A stretch of DNA of 64,000 nt. Source: Branchiostoma belcheri. Lineage: Eukaryota; Chordata; Leptocardii; Amphioxiformes; Branchiostomatidae. This document shows positions 1 through 11,559 of the stretch, in pieces (the stretch's first letter is position 1; each line of letters opens with the position of its first letter). Under the pieces are notes generated by a model. The model had not been told where the DNA came from, made no database searches, and was given only the letters and a program-made list of their open reading frames with translations. The stretch spans positions 2,402,497-2,466,496 of the forward strand of contig NW_017804065.1 of the NCBI RefSeq assembly GCF_001625305.1, written 5' to 3'. The translations under genes were made by a program, and so were the position numbers.

Positions 1-130
1 AGGGCCATTGAAAAATTTTTTGGCCTGGGGGGAGGGCCATGGAAAAAAAATTTTGAGCCGGGGGGAGGGCCATCGAAAAAAAAAATTAGGCCTGGGGGGG
101 AGGGCCACCGAAAAACTTTTGTAAAATAAT
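1..130. repeat. G-rich/A-rich minisatellite, about 33-bp unit
   Basis: Four or so degenerate units of the form GGGGGAGGGCCATGGAAAA followed by an A/T run and GAGCCGG. The array starts at or before the window edge. The same unit recurs in the same orientation at 1985-2125, so the two arrays may be parts of one larger repeat. Confidence 0.8.
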
Positions 131-1984
131 GGCGTCGCGTAGTACCGAATTACAAGAAATACGCCGTAAATTCCCGAATATAGTACGCACTTTTTACATT
201 TTTCAAAATCCCAGAAGTGTCTCGCGGGCCGTCGCCAAAGTCGCGGTGCGTACTTTATTTGAGTTTTCCGCCGACAAATCCGTGGACGACCCAGGAATAT
301 AGCGGAACACCGGCACGGGGAGCATGGAACATCGATCGTCTGTAGCATGTTTAGATAAGAATATTGACGAGTGGAAATAGAGTTAAACTTCAATAAATGA
401 ACATATTTCCTGTGACTATCGTCGATATTGACAACAAGTTGCGGTAAAAGAAGAAGTCAAGTCACCCACGGTAAGAAAATGTAGGTCTCTGGCAATGACG
501 CCCGGCGCTTTGTCATGCCGACAGGATCGTTCCCCAGCTAGCCGGCGCCGATCTCAGTGGAACCCCGGCAAAAATATAACCTCCCGTAAGTACACATACA
601 ATTGTAGGGTTTATGAGTAATATTAGAAATGGTCCGCAAGCCGTGAACGTTCTTGATCGCCGTAACGTAACATGTGATAACATAACAGTTGTGCCTCGAC
701 TGACGGTCATCATTTCCAATACACTTCCGGCTTGAGTTCAACTCAGCAATCTTCAACAAAAATTATGCCCATGTCGTTTCAAAGGTTCAGAAATTGTTAA
801 CCATGTTTCACTTCGTATCACAAATATTTTTAAATCTTGATAAATGCCACAGGAAATCACTCTGTAGCGGGCTACACCAGCCAGTACGACGTGAAAATTC
901 CAGCTAGATGTACTCCTACTCGACTGTTCGGCAAGCTACAATGATAGGGGCGGAGTTAACTTAAAATGTAGTCTTTGATGAAATCTTACCGCCCGGCCGG
1001 TGGGTGGGGTGTTTGGCGCGCCGACAGGCAAAGTACACCTACAGCTGAAGATCACAGAGAGGGCCATGGCATGCGCAGCGCTGAGGACAGCTTTCCAGAA
1101 CATGGACCCCGAGAAGGAAGTCTTTCTTTCCTCTGAACAGACTGTACTTATAAATTTTACGGAGTACAAATTAATACATGTGTTTATTCCTTTGATTTTG
1201 TGACAAAAATATCTATCACATAACGAGAGATTACTTGAAACGCAGTCAAACTTGTCACTTTCTCCTGTTCGGAATCGCAAGTCCCATTGATCCCAGTAGT
1301 CTTCTGTTGTTGTGTTAATTGGTTTCGGTGTCAAATTTTAAATTCGGTAGCACCTCTACACCCAAATACTCCGCCCAGTTCTCCGCCTGTATGATTGTTG
1401 CTCTCCATGGGTCAATCGCGCGGGCGCTATTAAAGATGCGTTCGGTGCATTTCGTATTAAAAATATTAAAGCTACGTACTTGTGCATCAACATTCAACTA
1501 CCCCCCGTTACCGATAAAATCAATATTGAAATATTGTCTTTTTTTCACGAATCTTTATTGACCATTGCTTGCTTGATCACCAACACTCCAAAGCTGGATC
1601 CAAATCTGTGCGTTTCGCCGCACTTGCCTTACCTTTCGATGCGGTGGTGACGTCTTGCAAGTCGGCTGCGGCCGGCGGTGAAAAACAAGCCCGAACTTGA
1701 AACGTTTCGCGCTACGTTACCATACCATCACGTAGTACACGGCATAAATCTAGTTTTTAACAACTTTAAATTTGTTTGGAACGACGAACTGTCTTTAAGA
1801 CACACATACTACATGTTCACTGTGGTACCGGCCGTGCGTAGAAGGGGTGCGTACTTAATTCGAGTTTTTCCATTTTACGTTTCAGACGGGAATATTTGTC
1901 TCCCACCAGCCCCAAACCGGGGGTGCGTACTTTAATCGGGATGCGTACTTCATTCGGGAATTTACGCAGGGAGAAAGAGACATG
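131..1984. other. No gene recognised; contains GTGCGTACTT repeats
   Basis: No open frame here resembles a protein I know. The motif GTGCGTACTTTATTnGAG occurs at about 246-262, 1846-1862 and 1923-1936, with a variant at 1940-1955. An inverted copy at about 165-192 reads as GTGCGTACTATATTCGGG on the minus strand and pairs with 1940-1965. Together with the flanking minisatellites this suggests a decayed repetitive element. Confidence 0.5.
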
Positions 1985-2125
1985 GACTTGAAAAATGGGG
2001 GGGAGGGCCACCGAAAATTTTTTGGGCTGGGGGAGGGCCATTGAAAAAAAATTTGAGCCGGGGGGAGAGCCATGGAAAAAATTTTTGAGCCGGGGGGAGG
2101 GCCATGGAAAAAAATTTTTACCGGA
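1985..2125. repeat. G-rich/A-rich minisatellite, second array
   Basis: Four to five degenerate copies of the unit at 1-130 (GGGGGAGGGCCATGGAAAA plus GAGCCGG), in the same orientation. Confidence 0.8.
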
Positions 2126-2936
2126 CCATTTTGCACCAGCCCTCCCCCCCCGGTAAATATCGTACAGTCCCTAAGTCAGTCAATTGCACAAGAATGCTGG
2201 TGTGTCGAAGCACCGTGTCTCCGCAAAGACATCCCCAGGGGAGCAAACTTCTTTGCATTGACTGAGCAGTAGAGTGACAATTGTTCTGGCAGAAAAATGT
2301 CACAAGCCACTAAGACTGTTTCAGGAGGTTGGTCTGGCATAGCATGAGAGTGTCACAAAGTGTTTGGAGAAGTGAAAAGGTACAAAACATTGGAACAGTG
2401 TGACTTGGTTCGATGTAGCTAGGTGTTCAGAGAAAGTGAGTAGAGGTCAAAGGTCAGGACCCCCATATACTAAGTTTTTTGGCGGGAAAACTTTAATCCA
2501 ATTAAATGTCTACTTGAGGCTCCCCATTATGCTAAGTGTTTTTTGGCAGAAAAAAAAATTACACAATTCATCAGGTCCAATTGCAAAGTGACCATTTTGG
2601 GGGAATGAAAGCAAACAATTAACTAAGTGAAGGGCCCCTGAAGTTTTTGGGCAAGTCTTCAGGTCGAAAGCAATTTTTTTTTTACACTTAACATAGTAAA
2701 GGTCCCAAATTTTTTTGCAGGAAAATTTAAGTGCAAGCTTAAAGGATCCAAAATGATGCTAATCGCAATGAATTCAGGATAACAAAATTAAAGTGACCAA
2801 TTACATTTTGTGACAATGGCTTCTCACGCAAAAGGCATCCAGACCCTCAGAGTGACTAGAGAAATGCGAGTGCGAGTGCAAGTGTGTGCACCTTAAAGTA
2901 TGTAGACTGTTGTCTTGTGTTAACAAAGAAACCATA
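2126..2936. other. No gene recognised
   Basis: AT-rich DNA with short open frames only. I see no domain, RNA gene or clear repeat boundary. Confidence 0.4.
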
Positions 2937-5512
2937 CTCACACCACCCATCTTCTTTCACGCAGCCCTCAGCCTACAAAAGTCTGGTTCTTCCTCCTGCT
3001 GCAGTCCAGTCTCCGAGTCCGCATCTTGAAGACAGAGAAACAAAAGTCACTGAATTGACAACAGCAATTGGCCTTACTACCAGTAAAGCATGATATTATA
3101 TCACACAACATGCAAGTTTATGATCGTAGCTAAATGTTGCATTTAAAGGTCCAACGCACTAATAGAATCCATAAAATTTAAGTGTGACGTGCTGTATCTC
3201 AAATGACAAAGTGCAATGTGGGACTAAGGAGGTTATACTGGAGACATATAAGTCCTCTTTCGTGGGCAAGTCTATTGTTGGAAGATGTTCAGTCTAGAAA
3301 AGTGTCAGTGACATAATGTGTAATTAAAAGCAATGCAAGCTTTAGTGACTGGACAAGTGGATTATAGGATAGAAATGCATTAGCACAGGTGAACAAATAA
3401 ACTATACTCACAAGTCACAACTGTGCCCACTGTCTTCATTTCCTTCTACATCTTTAAGTCAAGTTGGTTTCTCCCAGACCGGACAGCCAACCTTCAGAAC
3501 ACACCTAATGATATGAAACGATAGTACTGTAAGTGTGATGGAAAAATATCCCCAGGCAACACTGAATAAGTCCATAACTAATGATAACGAACATATCATC
3601 CAATTCAACTATTCCATTGATTGAATAGATTTTTAAGGAGTTAGGCTCTAGAAAACTGCTTTTAGAAGTGTTGCAAAATGTATTGTACTTGTAGCATGTT
3701 ACACCTCAGAGTTCGTATTGATAATAACATATGTGAGACAAGGAATAAGTCATGTAAGTTGTCAAGTAAGTTGCTTGAATCAATGCACAAAAAGATAGGC
3801 TTTTCAAAGTGTTACTGGTAGCAAGCTATGCCACAACTCTTAATACATCCAATAGGAAAGGAAAAATCTATGACATTGTTGTTAAGTATTGTCTCACCTG
3901 CATGAACAGGTACAAACTCTGTGTCTTCAGGTCACCTGGTTTGCTGAGCTGTCATCACAGGTTTTTCCCAGTCAGAACAGGAACGCCAGAACACATCTAA
4001 CTAACATTAATAATAATGAATAATTAGTGTGATGCTCCCCCAAAAATTTCCAGGCAACTAGGTGACAGTATAAAAGTGATAAAAGTCCTGCAATTCAACT
4101 ACCAGTTTTCCTTTGCTCAGATATGTACACAGTGTTAAAAGTAGCTTGTTATGCTTCTGAGTTCTAAACACAGAGAAAAAATAAAGTTGAAAGCATCATC
4201 TCACCTGTACAAACTCTTCACTCTGTCGTCAACTTCAAGCATCATCTAGTCTGGTTTGGACAGGAACATCAGGACTGCTGACCCTTATCATACCTACATA
4301 ATCATAAAAGAACAATTGATGCCAGGTACATGACTATTGTATGAATGGGTAACTAGCTACCAGGTAAATATGAAATCTTGTATGCGACCTTTTACTTTGC
4401 CTCTTCCTAGAAATGTTGACAAGTGCTCAAGAAGTCTAATATACTAGTCATTTATTCAAGTCAAAGGCAATACAAAATTTATGTGAAAGATGGTTTGCTA
4501 CATGTGTGTTATTTCTATAAAGTGTAAGACATAAGGGAAGAGTGCTGGAGTCAAACAGATCTTCTAAAGCATTGTCTCACCTGTGGATGTTGTTGTTGTC
4601 ATCTTGCTCTTGTGTTTTTGAGTCACCCAATCTGGTCCAATCTCCTCTTGTCAGGTTCAGACAGTAGTCTTCAATACTGCATCAGTCAGCAGCCAACTAA
4701 CTATACAGACATTAGAAGTTATACACTTGTCTCAGATAACAAAGTAAATAGTAGGCTGAATGCAGAATTCAGATTTTTCTCACCTGAGAGTCATCGTCCG
4801 TCTTCAAATCACCTGGCCTGGTCCAATCTACTCTTGTCAAGTTTACAAAGAATTCACCACTACTGCATCAGTCAGCAGCAACCTAACTTGGACACAGACA
4901 TTAGAAGTTACACACTTGTCTCAAGTAACACCAAATAGCCATAGTTAAAATGCATTATTGGGATTTTTCTTACCTGATATTCCTCTTCGTCTTCAAATTA
5001 TCTGGTCAGGTCCAGTCTGTCTTGTCAGGTTTAGACAGTAGTCCCCACTACTGCATCAGTCAGCAGCCACCTACATTACATGTAACAACAATGTACACAG
5101 AGATTAAAAGTTACACACTTGTCATAAATAATACCACAAGTAAATGGTGGATAAAATACATAATTGGAATTTTCTCACCTGATATTCCTCTTGGGTCTTC
5201 AAATCATCTGGTCAGGTCCAGTCTGTCTTGTCAGGTTCAGGCAAGAGCCCTCACTACTGCATCAGTCAGCAACCACCTAACTTGGGCACAGACATTAGAT
5301 GTTACACACTTGTCTTAACTCCAAATAACTGTAGGTAAAATGCAGAATTCAGATTTTTCTCACCTGATATTCCTCTTTGGTCTTCAAATCATCTGGTCAA
5401 ATCTGTCTTGTCAGGTTCAGACAGTAGTTCAAACTACTGCATCAGCCATCATCTAATCATACAGATATATGTTGGAAAATTGTTATTAAAAAGTAGCAAT
5501 GCACGCACTCAC
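2937..5512 (-). repeat. Tandem array of exon-like cassettes
   Basis: The minus-strand splice-donor-like string CAGGTGAG (CTCACCTG on plus), or a close variant, recurs at 2937, 3407, 3893, 4200, 4576, 4779, 4969, 5174 and 5359, with a further CTCACCTT at 5508. From 4576 on, the unit is 185-205 bp and clearly homologous. Each holds an acceptor-like TGATGCAG, about 80-90 bp of conserved body containing GATTTGAAGAC, and the donor. The unit at 4779 can be read through on the minus strand, but its neighbours have one-base indels and stops, so protein coding is doubtful. The array could be duplicated non-coding or untranslated exons of a minus-strand transcript, or a repeat that mimics splice sites. 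Confidence 0.6.
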
Positions 5513-5854
5513 CTTAAATGTCTTTACTTTAAAACAAACACATACCTCCACGAAAACTCTACATAATAACCATAAAACGGGAATAGAAACAACAGTAAAA
5601 TAAATCAACCCCCTTCAACTGAAACTTTATGTGGAATACGAAAAAATCGGCGCAAAATGTTTTGAAAACAGGAATTGTTACCTTTAACCGTTATATAGTC
5701 AACTGTAGCGTTTGCGCCAGAAATACTGGGCTTGGTCATTACTCTTTACTGAATTACTCTAAAATCGAAACAAACAAGCTTTTAAATTAATCATAATACC
5801 TTGCAAGTGATAATGAAGAACGAAAGTATGGTTAACTCGACATGTTTTCAAACG

Positions 5855-5925
5855 TTTTGTATCGTAGGCGCCCTGAAGCTTTGAGGCCCCCATCTTGTTT
5901 ACGCAAATTTTTGGCGGGAAAAATA
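5855..5925. promoter_or_regulatory. Candidate promoter region with YY1-like and E2F-like sites
   Basis: A CCATCTT string near 5890 (AAGATGG on minus, YY1-like) is followed about 20 bp later by TTTTGGCGGGAAAA, a good match to the E2F consensus. This lies just upstream of the cassette array in the minus-strand sense, so it could drive a minus-strand transcript through that array. Motif matching only. Confidence 0.25.
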
Positions 5926-6890
5926 ACTAATTATGTACACGGCCACATTCCAACAGGTGTTTTGAACCACGTGGAGATAAAAAAAAGGGTAACCAGTGGT
6001 CGATACACAATTTCTTTCAACAGATATAACCTCAAAACGCTGACCAATTCACTAAAAAGACATGCACATACATATCAACACTCTACAAGTGCACGGCACA
6101 TTGAAAATGTTGTTGAAAACGCGGCAACTTGATAGACTTTTTCTAATCTAAGCCTGTATGAAATTAGGAACGGTCGCTCCCTAAAACAGAAATAGGTAAT
6201 TTCTTACGGAAAAAAATTCAATATAACTTGACTTGTTCGCACTATAGTTGCTAAGGAATAATGTCAGCCAAACAAGTTGCTGGTTTACCTGCAACAATAA
6301 GCGAAGTCGTCTCCATACCACGCCACTCTTCCCAACTGTCTCGCCATTTTTGTCTTCTCCAAAATTCGCCAGGTCAGGAAATCCGCATTTTCTTCTCAAA
6401 ACATCACCAGATCGGTACAAATCCACAGCAAAAACTCCCAGACATTCAGCTGCATACTTATTTAAGACATTCTACCGACGATAACGCTAAAAAGCATCCA
6501 GAAATCTGTAGTAAAAAATCAGCCCAGTGTATCCCCGTCGTACGAAAGCGCCATTTTGAACGGACGATACCAAACTTGTTTTTACACAGGTGTGCAGAAC
6601 GGCCGTGTATAATTAACGTGAAGTTGATAATCTAATTATGACGACCAATGACGGCCCGTTTCGGTGCCAGGCACTTATATGTGTCGAAGAAGGACGATTA
6701 GATTATCTAATTACGAAGAATACTAACGTTAATATCAATCTCGGTATAAAAATGGATGAAAATCACAAATAAACGTTTTCAAGAATAAGCTGTTATGTGG
6801 CCACAGTATGAAACATAACACTTTCCCAATTTTCTTATTAATTGTAAATTCATGTATTTTCACGGGCATTTTATTCCGTGGTAGAATAAA
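5926..6890. other. No gene recognised
   Basis: Several overlapping open frames of 60-125 codons occur here, but none shows a recognisable domain, signal peptide or splice context. A CGCCATTTTG string near 6550 is YY1-like. Confidence 0.4.
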
Positions 6891-7042
6891 CACCTTCCAC
6901 ACACAGGTAAACCTGTCCTTGGTGCTGAACACCTTCCACACACAGGAAAACCTGTCCTTGGTGCTGAACACCTTCCACACACAGGAAAACCTGTCCTTGG
7001 TGCTGAACACCTTCCACACACAGGAAAACCTGTCCTTGGTGC
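6891..7042. repeat. 39-bp minisatellite, 3.9 near-perfect copies
   Basis: The unit starts CACCTTCCACACACAGG and ends CTTGGTGCTGAA. Copies begin at 6891, 6930, 6969 and 7008 with only one or two differences. As 39 is divisible by three, several frames stay open and give artificial 13-residue protein repeats on both strands; I do not regard these as genes. Confidence 0.95.
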
Positions 7043-7841
7043 AATGCAGACTGCACAGTACCGCCGCGCCACTGCAGCTGCTTGAAAGTCGATTCAATTT
7101 TACCTGTTTGAAACTAGCGATATGTATCATGAAAATCACTCTTCATATCCCTCTTGATGAAGCTAACCTTGTGGTTGTTTTCACCACTCTCGGCCTTGGT
7201 TGCTCGGCGCTCTCTGCGATTAGATTTTTCAGACCTTTCATCTATTTTCTGTTTGATACAATCACTAAGTAAATGCTGAGGAAATGAGTACGTCCTACTT
7301 AAACTTTGATTTATCTCCAATCTTTCTTAATTGTGTGGGAGGACTGTAAGTCTTTCTTGGTGGATCTCCCGTAGTGTGAATGACAGAATAGATCTGCCAT
7401 CAAACAGCCGCACCGATGTTTTTCGCAGAAGACGAGTGGATATATTTATGTTGTCTGTTTTCTGACGCAGGTCTTTCTTTTGAACTCAGCAGGTACCTGT
7501 GAGGCTGTGTCGGAAGTTGATTTGAGACTCTAATGTTTATAGAAAAATATCAATGAGCGATTCTTTGAAGCTCGCAAGAAGAAAGCAACCAGTTGCTTAG
7601 CAGCTATCACTGATGGCAAAACAGGAAGTTCTGTTCAAAGTTTGATTTACTAGTATCTTTTTATCTTTCTTGATCAGTCTTAATGGAACTAGCCTTGCTT
7701 GTGTGAAGAACATGAGTTTATGCACGGGTAGTAAAATGTCAGTCACCGTAGATGACCGAAGATGTTGATTTACTCTGGTTGACTGGTTGAATTATCGACA
7801 AGAGTCCATCCAAAACTCAATGTACACAACACGAATATTCT
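7043..7841. other. No gene recognised
   Basis: Mixed-composition DNA with only short open frames; no domain or repeat boundary seen. Confidence 0.35.
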
Positions 7842-8760
7842 ACCGTCATAAGCCACAAATTTATTGAATCAAACGCATATCTTAGGACAATATCAAAAGA
7901 CTATATCATCAAATATCTATCATGAAAGTTCATCTGTGTTGGTAGTTACATGTTAAGAGTTCAAACTTTCGATCCAACGCAAAAAAATTCTCTCACCTAC
8001 ACCCAGTGTTGACGTTACACTTCAAAGAAGCCACGTGACAAGCCTCACTGGGTCAGTCTACTGAGGAAGACCAGAGTGACTGGTCGAAAGCTCTAGGTGA
8101 GAGAACCTTTTGTGTTGGATCGAAAGTTTGAACTCTTAACGTATAATCAAGTAACATATCAATAAACAAATAGTGGTCCCAATTTCAAATCATCATTGGC
8201 GCGTCAACACAATTATCAGTCAATAACAACAGACTATATACTAGCAGGTATCACTTTCAAAATCACTCTATTGGTCTGACAGTCAAAAATCATACCATGT
8301 ATTTTACCACGAACATTTTACCGTCAAAAAGCCACAAATTTATGAAACCAAATGCATGTCTTTAGACGATATAAAAACACTATAATCAAATAACATATCA
8401 ATAAACAAATATTCTTGGCGCGTCAACACAAAATTATCAGTCAGTAACAGACTAGCATCACTTGCAAAATCACCCTATTGATATGACAGTCAAGAAATTA
8501 TACGATAACGACCAACGTAACAATAATATGATACATATAGTATTAGAACGCCAATCAAAGATTAAGTTAATATAACATACCTATCATTACATGTACTTTC
8601 AAAATCACTCTATCAATCTGACAGTGAAGAAATTATACGTTGACGACCAAGACAATTATAATACATCGTATTAGAACTTCCATCAAAGATTACGTTAATA
8701 TAATAACATATACCTAGTATTATATACATAGGTTAATAACATATCTAGTATTATACGTGA
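7842..8760. repeat. Ancient duplicated block, about 2.5 copies
   Basis: The stretch 7842-7918 plus 8147-8300 matches 8313-8510, sharing ACCGTCA..AGCCACAAATTTAT, ATCAATAAACAAAT, TTGGCGCGTCAACACAA and CAAAATCAC.CTATTG. A further partial copy lies at about 8580-8650. The first copy is interrupted by the hairpin MITE at 7919-8146, so the duplication is older than the insertion. Confidence 0.7.
7919..8146. mobile_element. Hairpin MITE with about 45-bp inverted repeats
   Basis: An inverted pair runs from GTTAAGAGTTCAAACTTTCG at 7952 to its complement ending at 8140, enclosing about 95 bp. The outer 31 bp at 7919-7949 (TATCATGAAAGTTCATCTGT and on) recurs identically at 27955-27985, where a second copy touches an EPB41L4A exon. 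No coding capacity. Superfamily not assigned. Confidence 0.8.
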
Positions 8761-9033
8761 ATTAATGACATACCTCAAGAAATAATACGATTGCAACCAA
8801 AACAGCAATACAATACAATGCACGTAAGAACAATTCACCAATATAAGAATCATTTAATAACAGACTAGTATAAATTGCAAAATCACTCATATAAAACAAT
8901 AAATGATAGGACAGTTCTTCAATTACTAGTAGATAAAATTTCAAGACGTATTTTGGGTTACATTGGTTCATCGTGGAATAATTTTACAGGTGTACACGTT
9001 TGTTGTGATTTCTTGTTTTATGACTCTTAATTC
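8761..9033. other. No gene recognised
   Basis: AT-rich DNA downstream of the GPCR gene; only a weak minus-strand open frame of 69 codons with no recognisable domain. Confidence 0.35.
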
Positions 9034-9039
9034 TTTATT
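9034..9039 (-). terminator. Candidate poly(A) signal for the GPCR gene
   Basis: AATAAA on the minus strand, about 295 nt past the GPCR stop codon. It is the first canonical hexamer I see downstream. Confidence 0.45.
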
Positions 9040-9331
9040 TATAATTACCAGTGCATGTTTTACCAATTGAAGAGGTTTAACCTCCTTGGTTGTACACTAG
9101 CCTCCTTCGCAGACTTGTGAGGCGGCGGCGTTAATTTTTTTACTGGGAGCTACGCGGGTAATGCCGCGGAGGGACGGTTTTGCCGCCGAGGGACTTTGCC
9201 GGGGAGAGAGGGTTGGGCGGGGAACTTACATGTACTTCATGATCATTAAAAGTATGACCAGAAAATTGACCGAAAATCCAATTTTGCCGCTCTTGCATTG
9301 GATGTCTTTGATTTCTTTCCCAGTTCTCTCT

Positions 9332-10489
9332 CTACACAGAAGTTTCATACATGACTACTTGAGGAGCCGAATGCAGAGCTGCGTGATCGTGAAGATTTAC
9401 CTGGTTTTCTTCCTGGAAGAAGACGTCCCTGTCCCGCCTCCTGCGAGCGGCGTCCTGGTCTCTCGTGTGGAGGTAATAGCTCGCGCGCTCGGCGGCGTGG
9501 TCCCGCGGCGTCAGGCGCAGCGCGGCCCGCAGGCTCTGCCGGAACTTCTGGCTGGTGAAGACGTACAGGACGGGGTTGGCGCAGCTGTTGCCGTACGACA
9601 TGACCATGGCCACGTGGAACACCGCCGCGATGACGGGCGTCGGCTGCAGATCCGACGCCAGGTTGACCAGCTGGCACACGTGGAACGGCAGCCAGCAGAT
9701 CACGAAGGTCACGATCAGGGCGAAGACAGTCTGCGTCACTTTGGTCCGCACCCTGTTGGAGGCCTCGGCCACTGCGGCGTTGTTGGCGGGCACGCGCTGC
9801 TTCAGGTGGCGGACGACCAGGAGGTACGACGCGCTGGTCACCGCCAGGGGGATGACGAAGCCCATGATGAACATGTAAGACGTGAAGGCTTTGTACCAGA
9901 CCAGGGCGTTCTCGGCGGGCCAGTCCAGCATGCACATGTCGTTCCCGTCTCCCATCGGCACGGTGTCGCTGACCGTCATGACGGGGACGGTGAGCAGCAG
10001 GCCCGCGGCCCACACCGACAGGCTGACGGCGACAGCCACCCTGGGCCGGCGGAGGTGCGGGTGACTCGCGGCGCAGACGATGGCCAGGTACCGGTCCACG
10101 CTCAGCACGGCCACGTTAAACACGCTGTTGAACATGTTCAGGGCGTCCATGGACAGGACGATCTTACACATGGTCCTGCCGAACACCCACCGCTCCATGG
10201 CTGAGGAGGCGGAGATGAAGGGGATCCCCAGCATGAACAGCGTGTCGGCCAGCGCCAGGTTCAGGATGTAGAAGTTCGTAGCGTCCTGCATCTTGGTGTG
10301 TCCCAGCAGCGTGTAGATCACCAGCAGGTTCCCCACCAGGCCGACCGCCGTCACCAGCCCGTACACCGTCGGGCCCACGATTGCCGTGACGGCGTCCGGC
10401 GGCGGGACGTAGAAGCCGTCCGTGCCGTTCGCAAAGCTCCAGTTCCCCGCCGTAGCGTTATCCATACTGGAGGAGCTAGTGTCCGGCAA
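9332..10489 (-). CDS. Somatostatin-receptor-like class A GPCR (single exon)
   Basis: A complete 385-residue seven-helix receptor of the plasma membrane, read without introns. The N terminus carries three possible N-glycosylation sites (NAT 11, NWS 16, NGT 21). Helix 1 has N54 and helix 2 D82. C108 and C186 would form the extracellular disulfide. D115 in helix 3 is the position that contacts the peptide ligand in somatostatin receptors. DRY is at 132-134, CWLP at 265-268 and NSCANPVLY at 301-309; the last is close to the somatostatin-receptor signature. The C terminus ETSV is a class I PDZ ligand, like that of vertebrate SSTR2. By family it should couple to Gi and bind a somatostatin or allatostatin-C-type peptide; that is inference. 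No cysteine follows helix 7, so the usual palmitoylation site is missing. The start at 10489 is the first in-frame Met; Met9 is an alternative. The gene is strikingly GC-rich against AT-rich flanks, which with the lack of introns fits either ancestral single-exon structure or an old retrocopy. An opioid, galanin or allatostatin receptor is less likely. Confidence 0.93.
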   Translation of the reverse strand: MPDTSSSSMDNATAGNWSFANGTDGFYVPPPDAVTAIVGPTVYGLVTAVGLVGNLLVIYTLLGHTKMQDATNFYILNLALADTLFMLGIPFISASSAMERWVFGRTMCKIVLSMDALNMFNSVFNVAVLSVDRYLAIVCAASHPHLRRPRVAVAVSLSVWAAGLLLTVPVMTVSDTVPMGDGNDMCMLDWPAENALVWYKAFTSYMFIMGFVIPLAVTSASYLLVVRHLKQRVPANNAAVAEASNRVRTKVTQTVFALIVTFVICWLPFHVCQLVNLASDLQPTPVIAAVFHVAMVMSYGNSCANPVLYVFTSQKFRQSLRAALRLTPRDHAAERASYYLHTRDQDAARRRRDRDVFFQEENQVNLHDHAALHSAPQVVMYETSV

Positions 10490-10657
10490 GAATATATTGC
10501 AGGTTGATGGTTTCTAGAGAACAGGTATGATCTCGGGAAATAGAAGAGTAAAGTCTCCTGCCGCTACCCGGTGTTGTCGCAGGAGATATTTGACAAAGCC
10601 CAGCTTCAATGTTCTGTGTGCGCCGTCCTTTCTAGCACTGTCTGGCACGCAAGCTAA

Positions 10658-10667
10658 CCTATATACC
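10658..10667 (-). promoter_or_regulatory. Possible TATA box of the GPCR gene
   Basis: GGTATATAGG on the minus strand, about 170 nt upstream of the GPCR start codon. The spacing would place a transcription start near 10630. Motif match only. Confidence 0.35.
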
Positions 10668-11555
10668 TGCCTGATTTAGATGTATAAGCGAGGACTTACA
10701 AAATGTACCTGTATCACCGATTGGCCATTACAAGCACTGCATTGATTGGGTGATCTTCTGTAGAACCAATCAGATTTGACCGCCTAACTGGCCACGCTAA
10801 AGATAGACTAAAGCTCAAACGTCATACGCACAGGTTAGCGTCATTAGTAGTCACTACGAGGCGGACTTAGGCATCCGGTGCAGTTTTTAGGGCTTGGAAA
10901 CCCAATTTTTCTAAGTCAATATTCTAGTCGCTTATTTACATACTATACCAATGTATATTGACCCTCATGGAGCAAAAATTCCCAAAATTGTGACGGAAAA
11001 TGGTTACTTGAAGGGCCTTGAGCTGATTTTTAGGGTACCTCCCATAAAATAAAGGACTCATCTTGGGGCTTGTTTCTGCATTTTCAAATACCCAAAGTAT
11101 GTAATACTGATTGAAATGTGAACTAGTATGTGTCAATATCACAAAGATTGCCTTATTCATAATATTCCCAGTTTTGCTGCTCTGAAATCGCATTTAAGGG
11201 GATTCTAATGTTTTTCTTAAGATGGTTGCACTTCTATTTGTACTTGGTTTCTTGTGTCTACTACAAGTACACATGTACATGTGAGGTGCGGTATAAAAAG
11301 TAGAAGTAATGCCATAAGAAAAACAACAAACACAATATGCAATATGCCATAAAGCCCAACCGTAACAGGTACATACAGACATACGTCTTGTTGCAAGGAA
11401 CTCAAAACCTATAAGTTCAGAAAGTTTATTGTTATTGGGTGGGCCGGCTACTCGCTTTCCTTGTAGCTAATTATAAGGGCTGAATTGTGAGGAGATTACT
11501 AATAGAACATTACTAATATAATACACTTGGTGGGGTTGAATCGCAAGCTGGGGTC
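10668..11555. other. No gene recognised; decayed repeat near 10950-11210
   Basis: The part near 10950-11210 distantly resembles the repeat family seen at 27063-27450 and 29050-29455 (TTTTTAGGGTAC, AAATCGCATTTAAGGGGATTC). The rest shows nothing recognisable. Confidence 0.4.
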
Positions 11556-11559
11556 TGGG

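Noticed and set aside
4760..5318. Plus-strand frames of 60-122 codons with internal repeats
   Set aside because: They run through the exon-cassette array on the opposite strand from its splice signals; repeats of DNA, not of a protein domain.
6735..7272. Frames with 13-residue repeats on both strands
   Set aside because: Products of the 39-bp minisatellite; several frames are open at once, so no specific coding signal.
9161..10204. 347-codon plus-strand frame antisense to the GPCR
   Set aside because: It mirrors the GC-rich GPCR coding sequence, has no domain, and is low-complexity in Arg, Gly and His.
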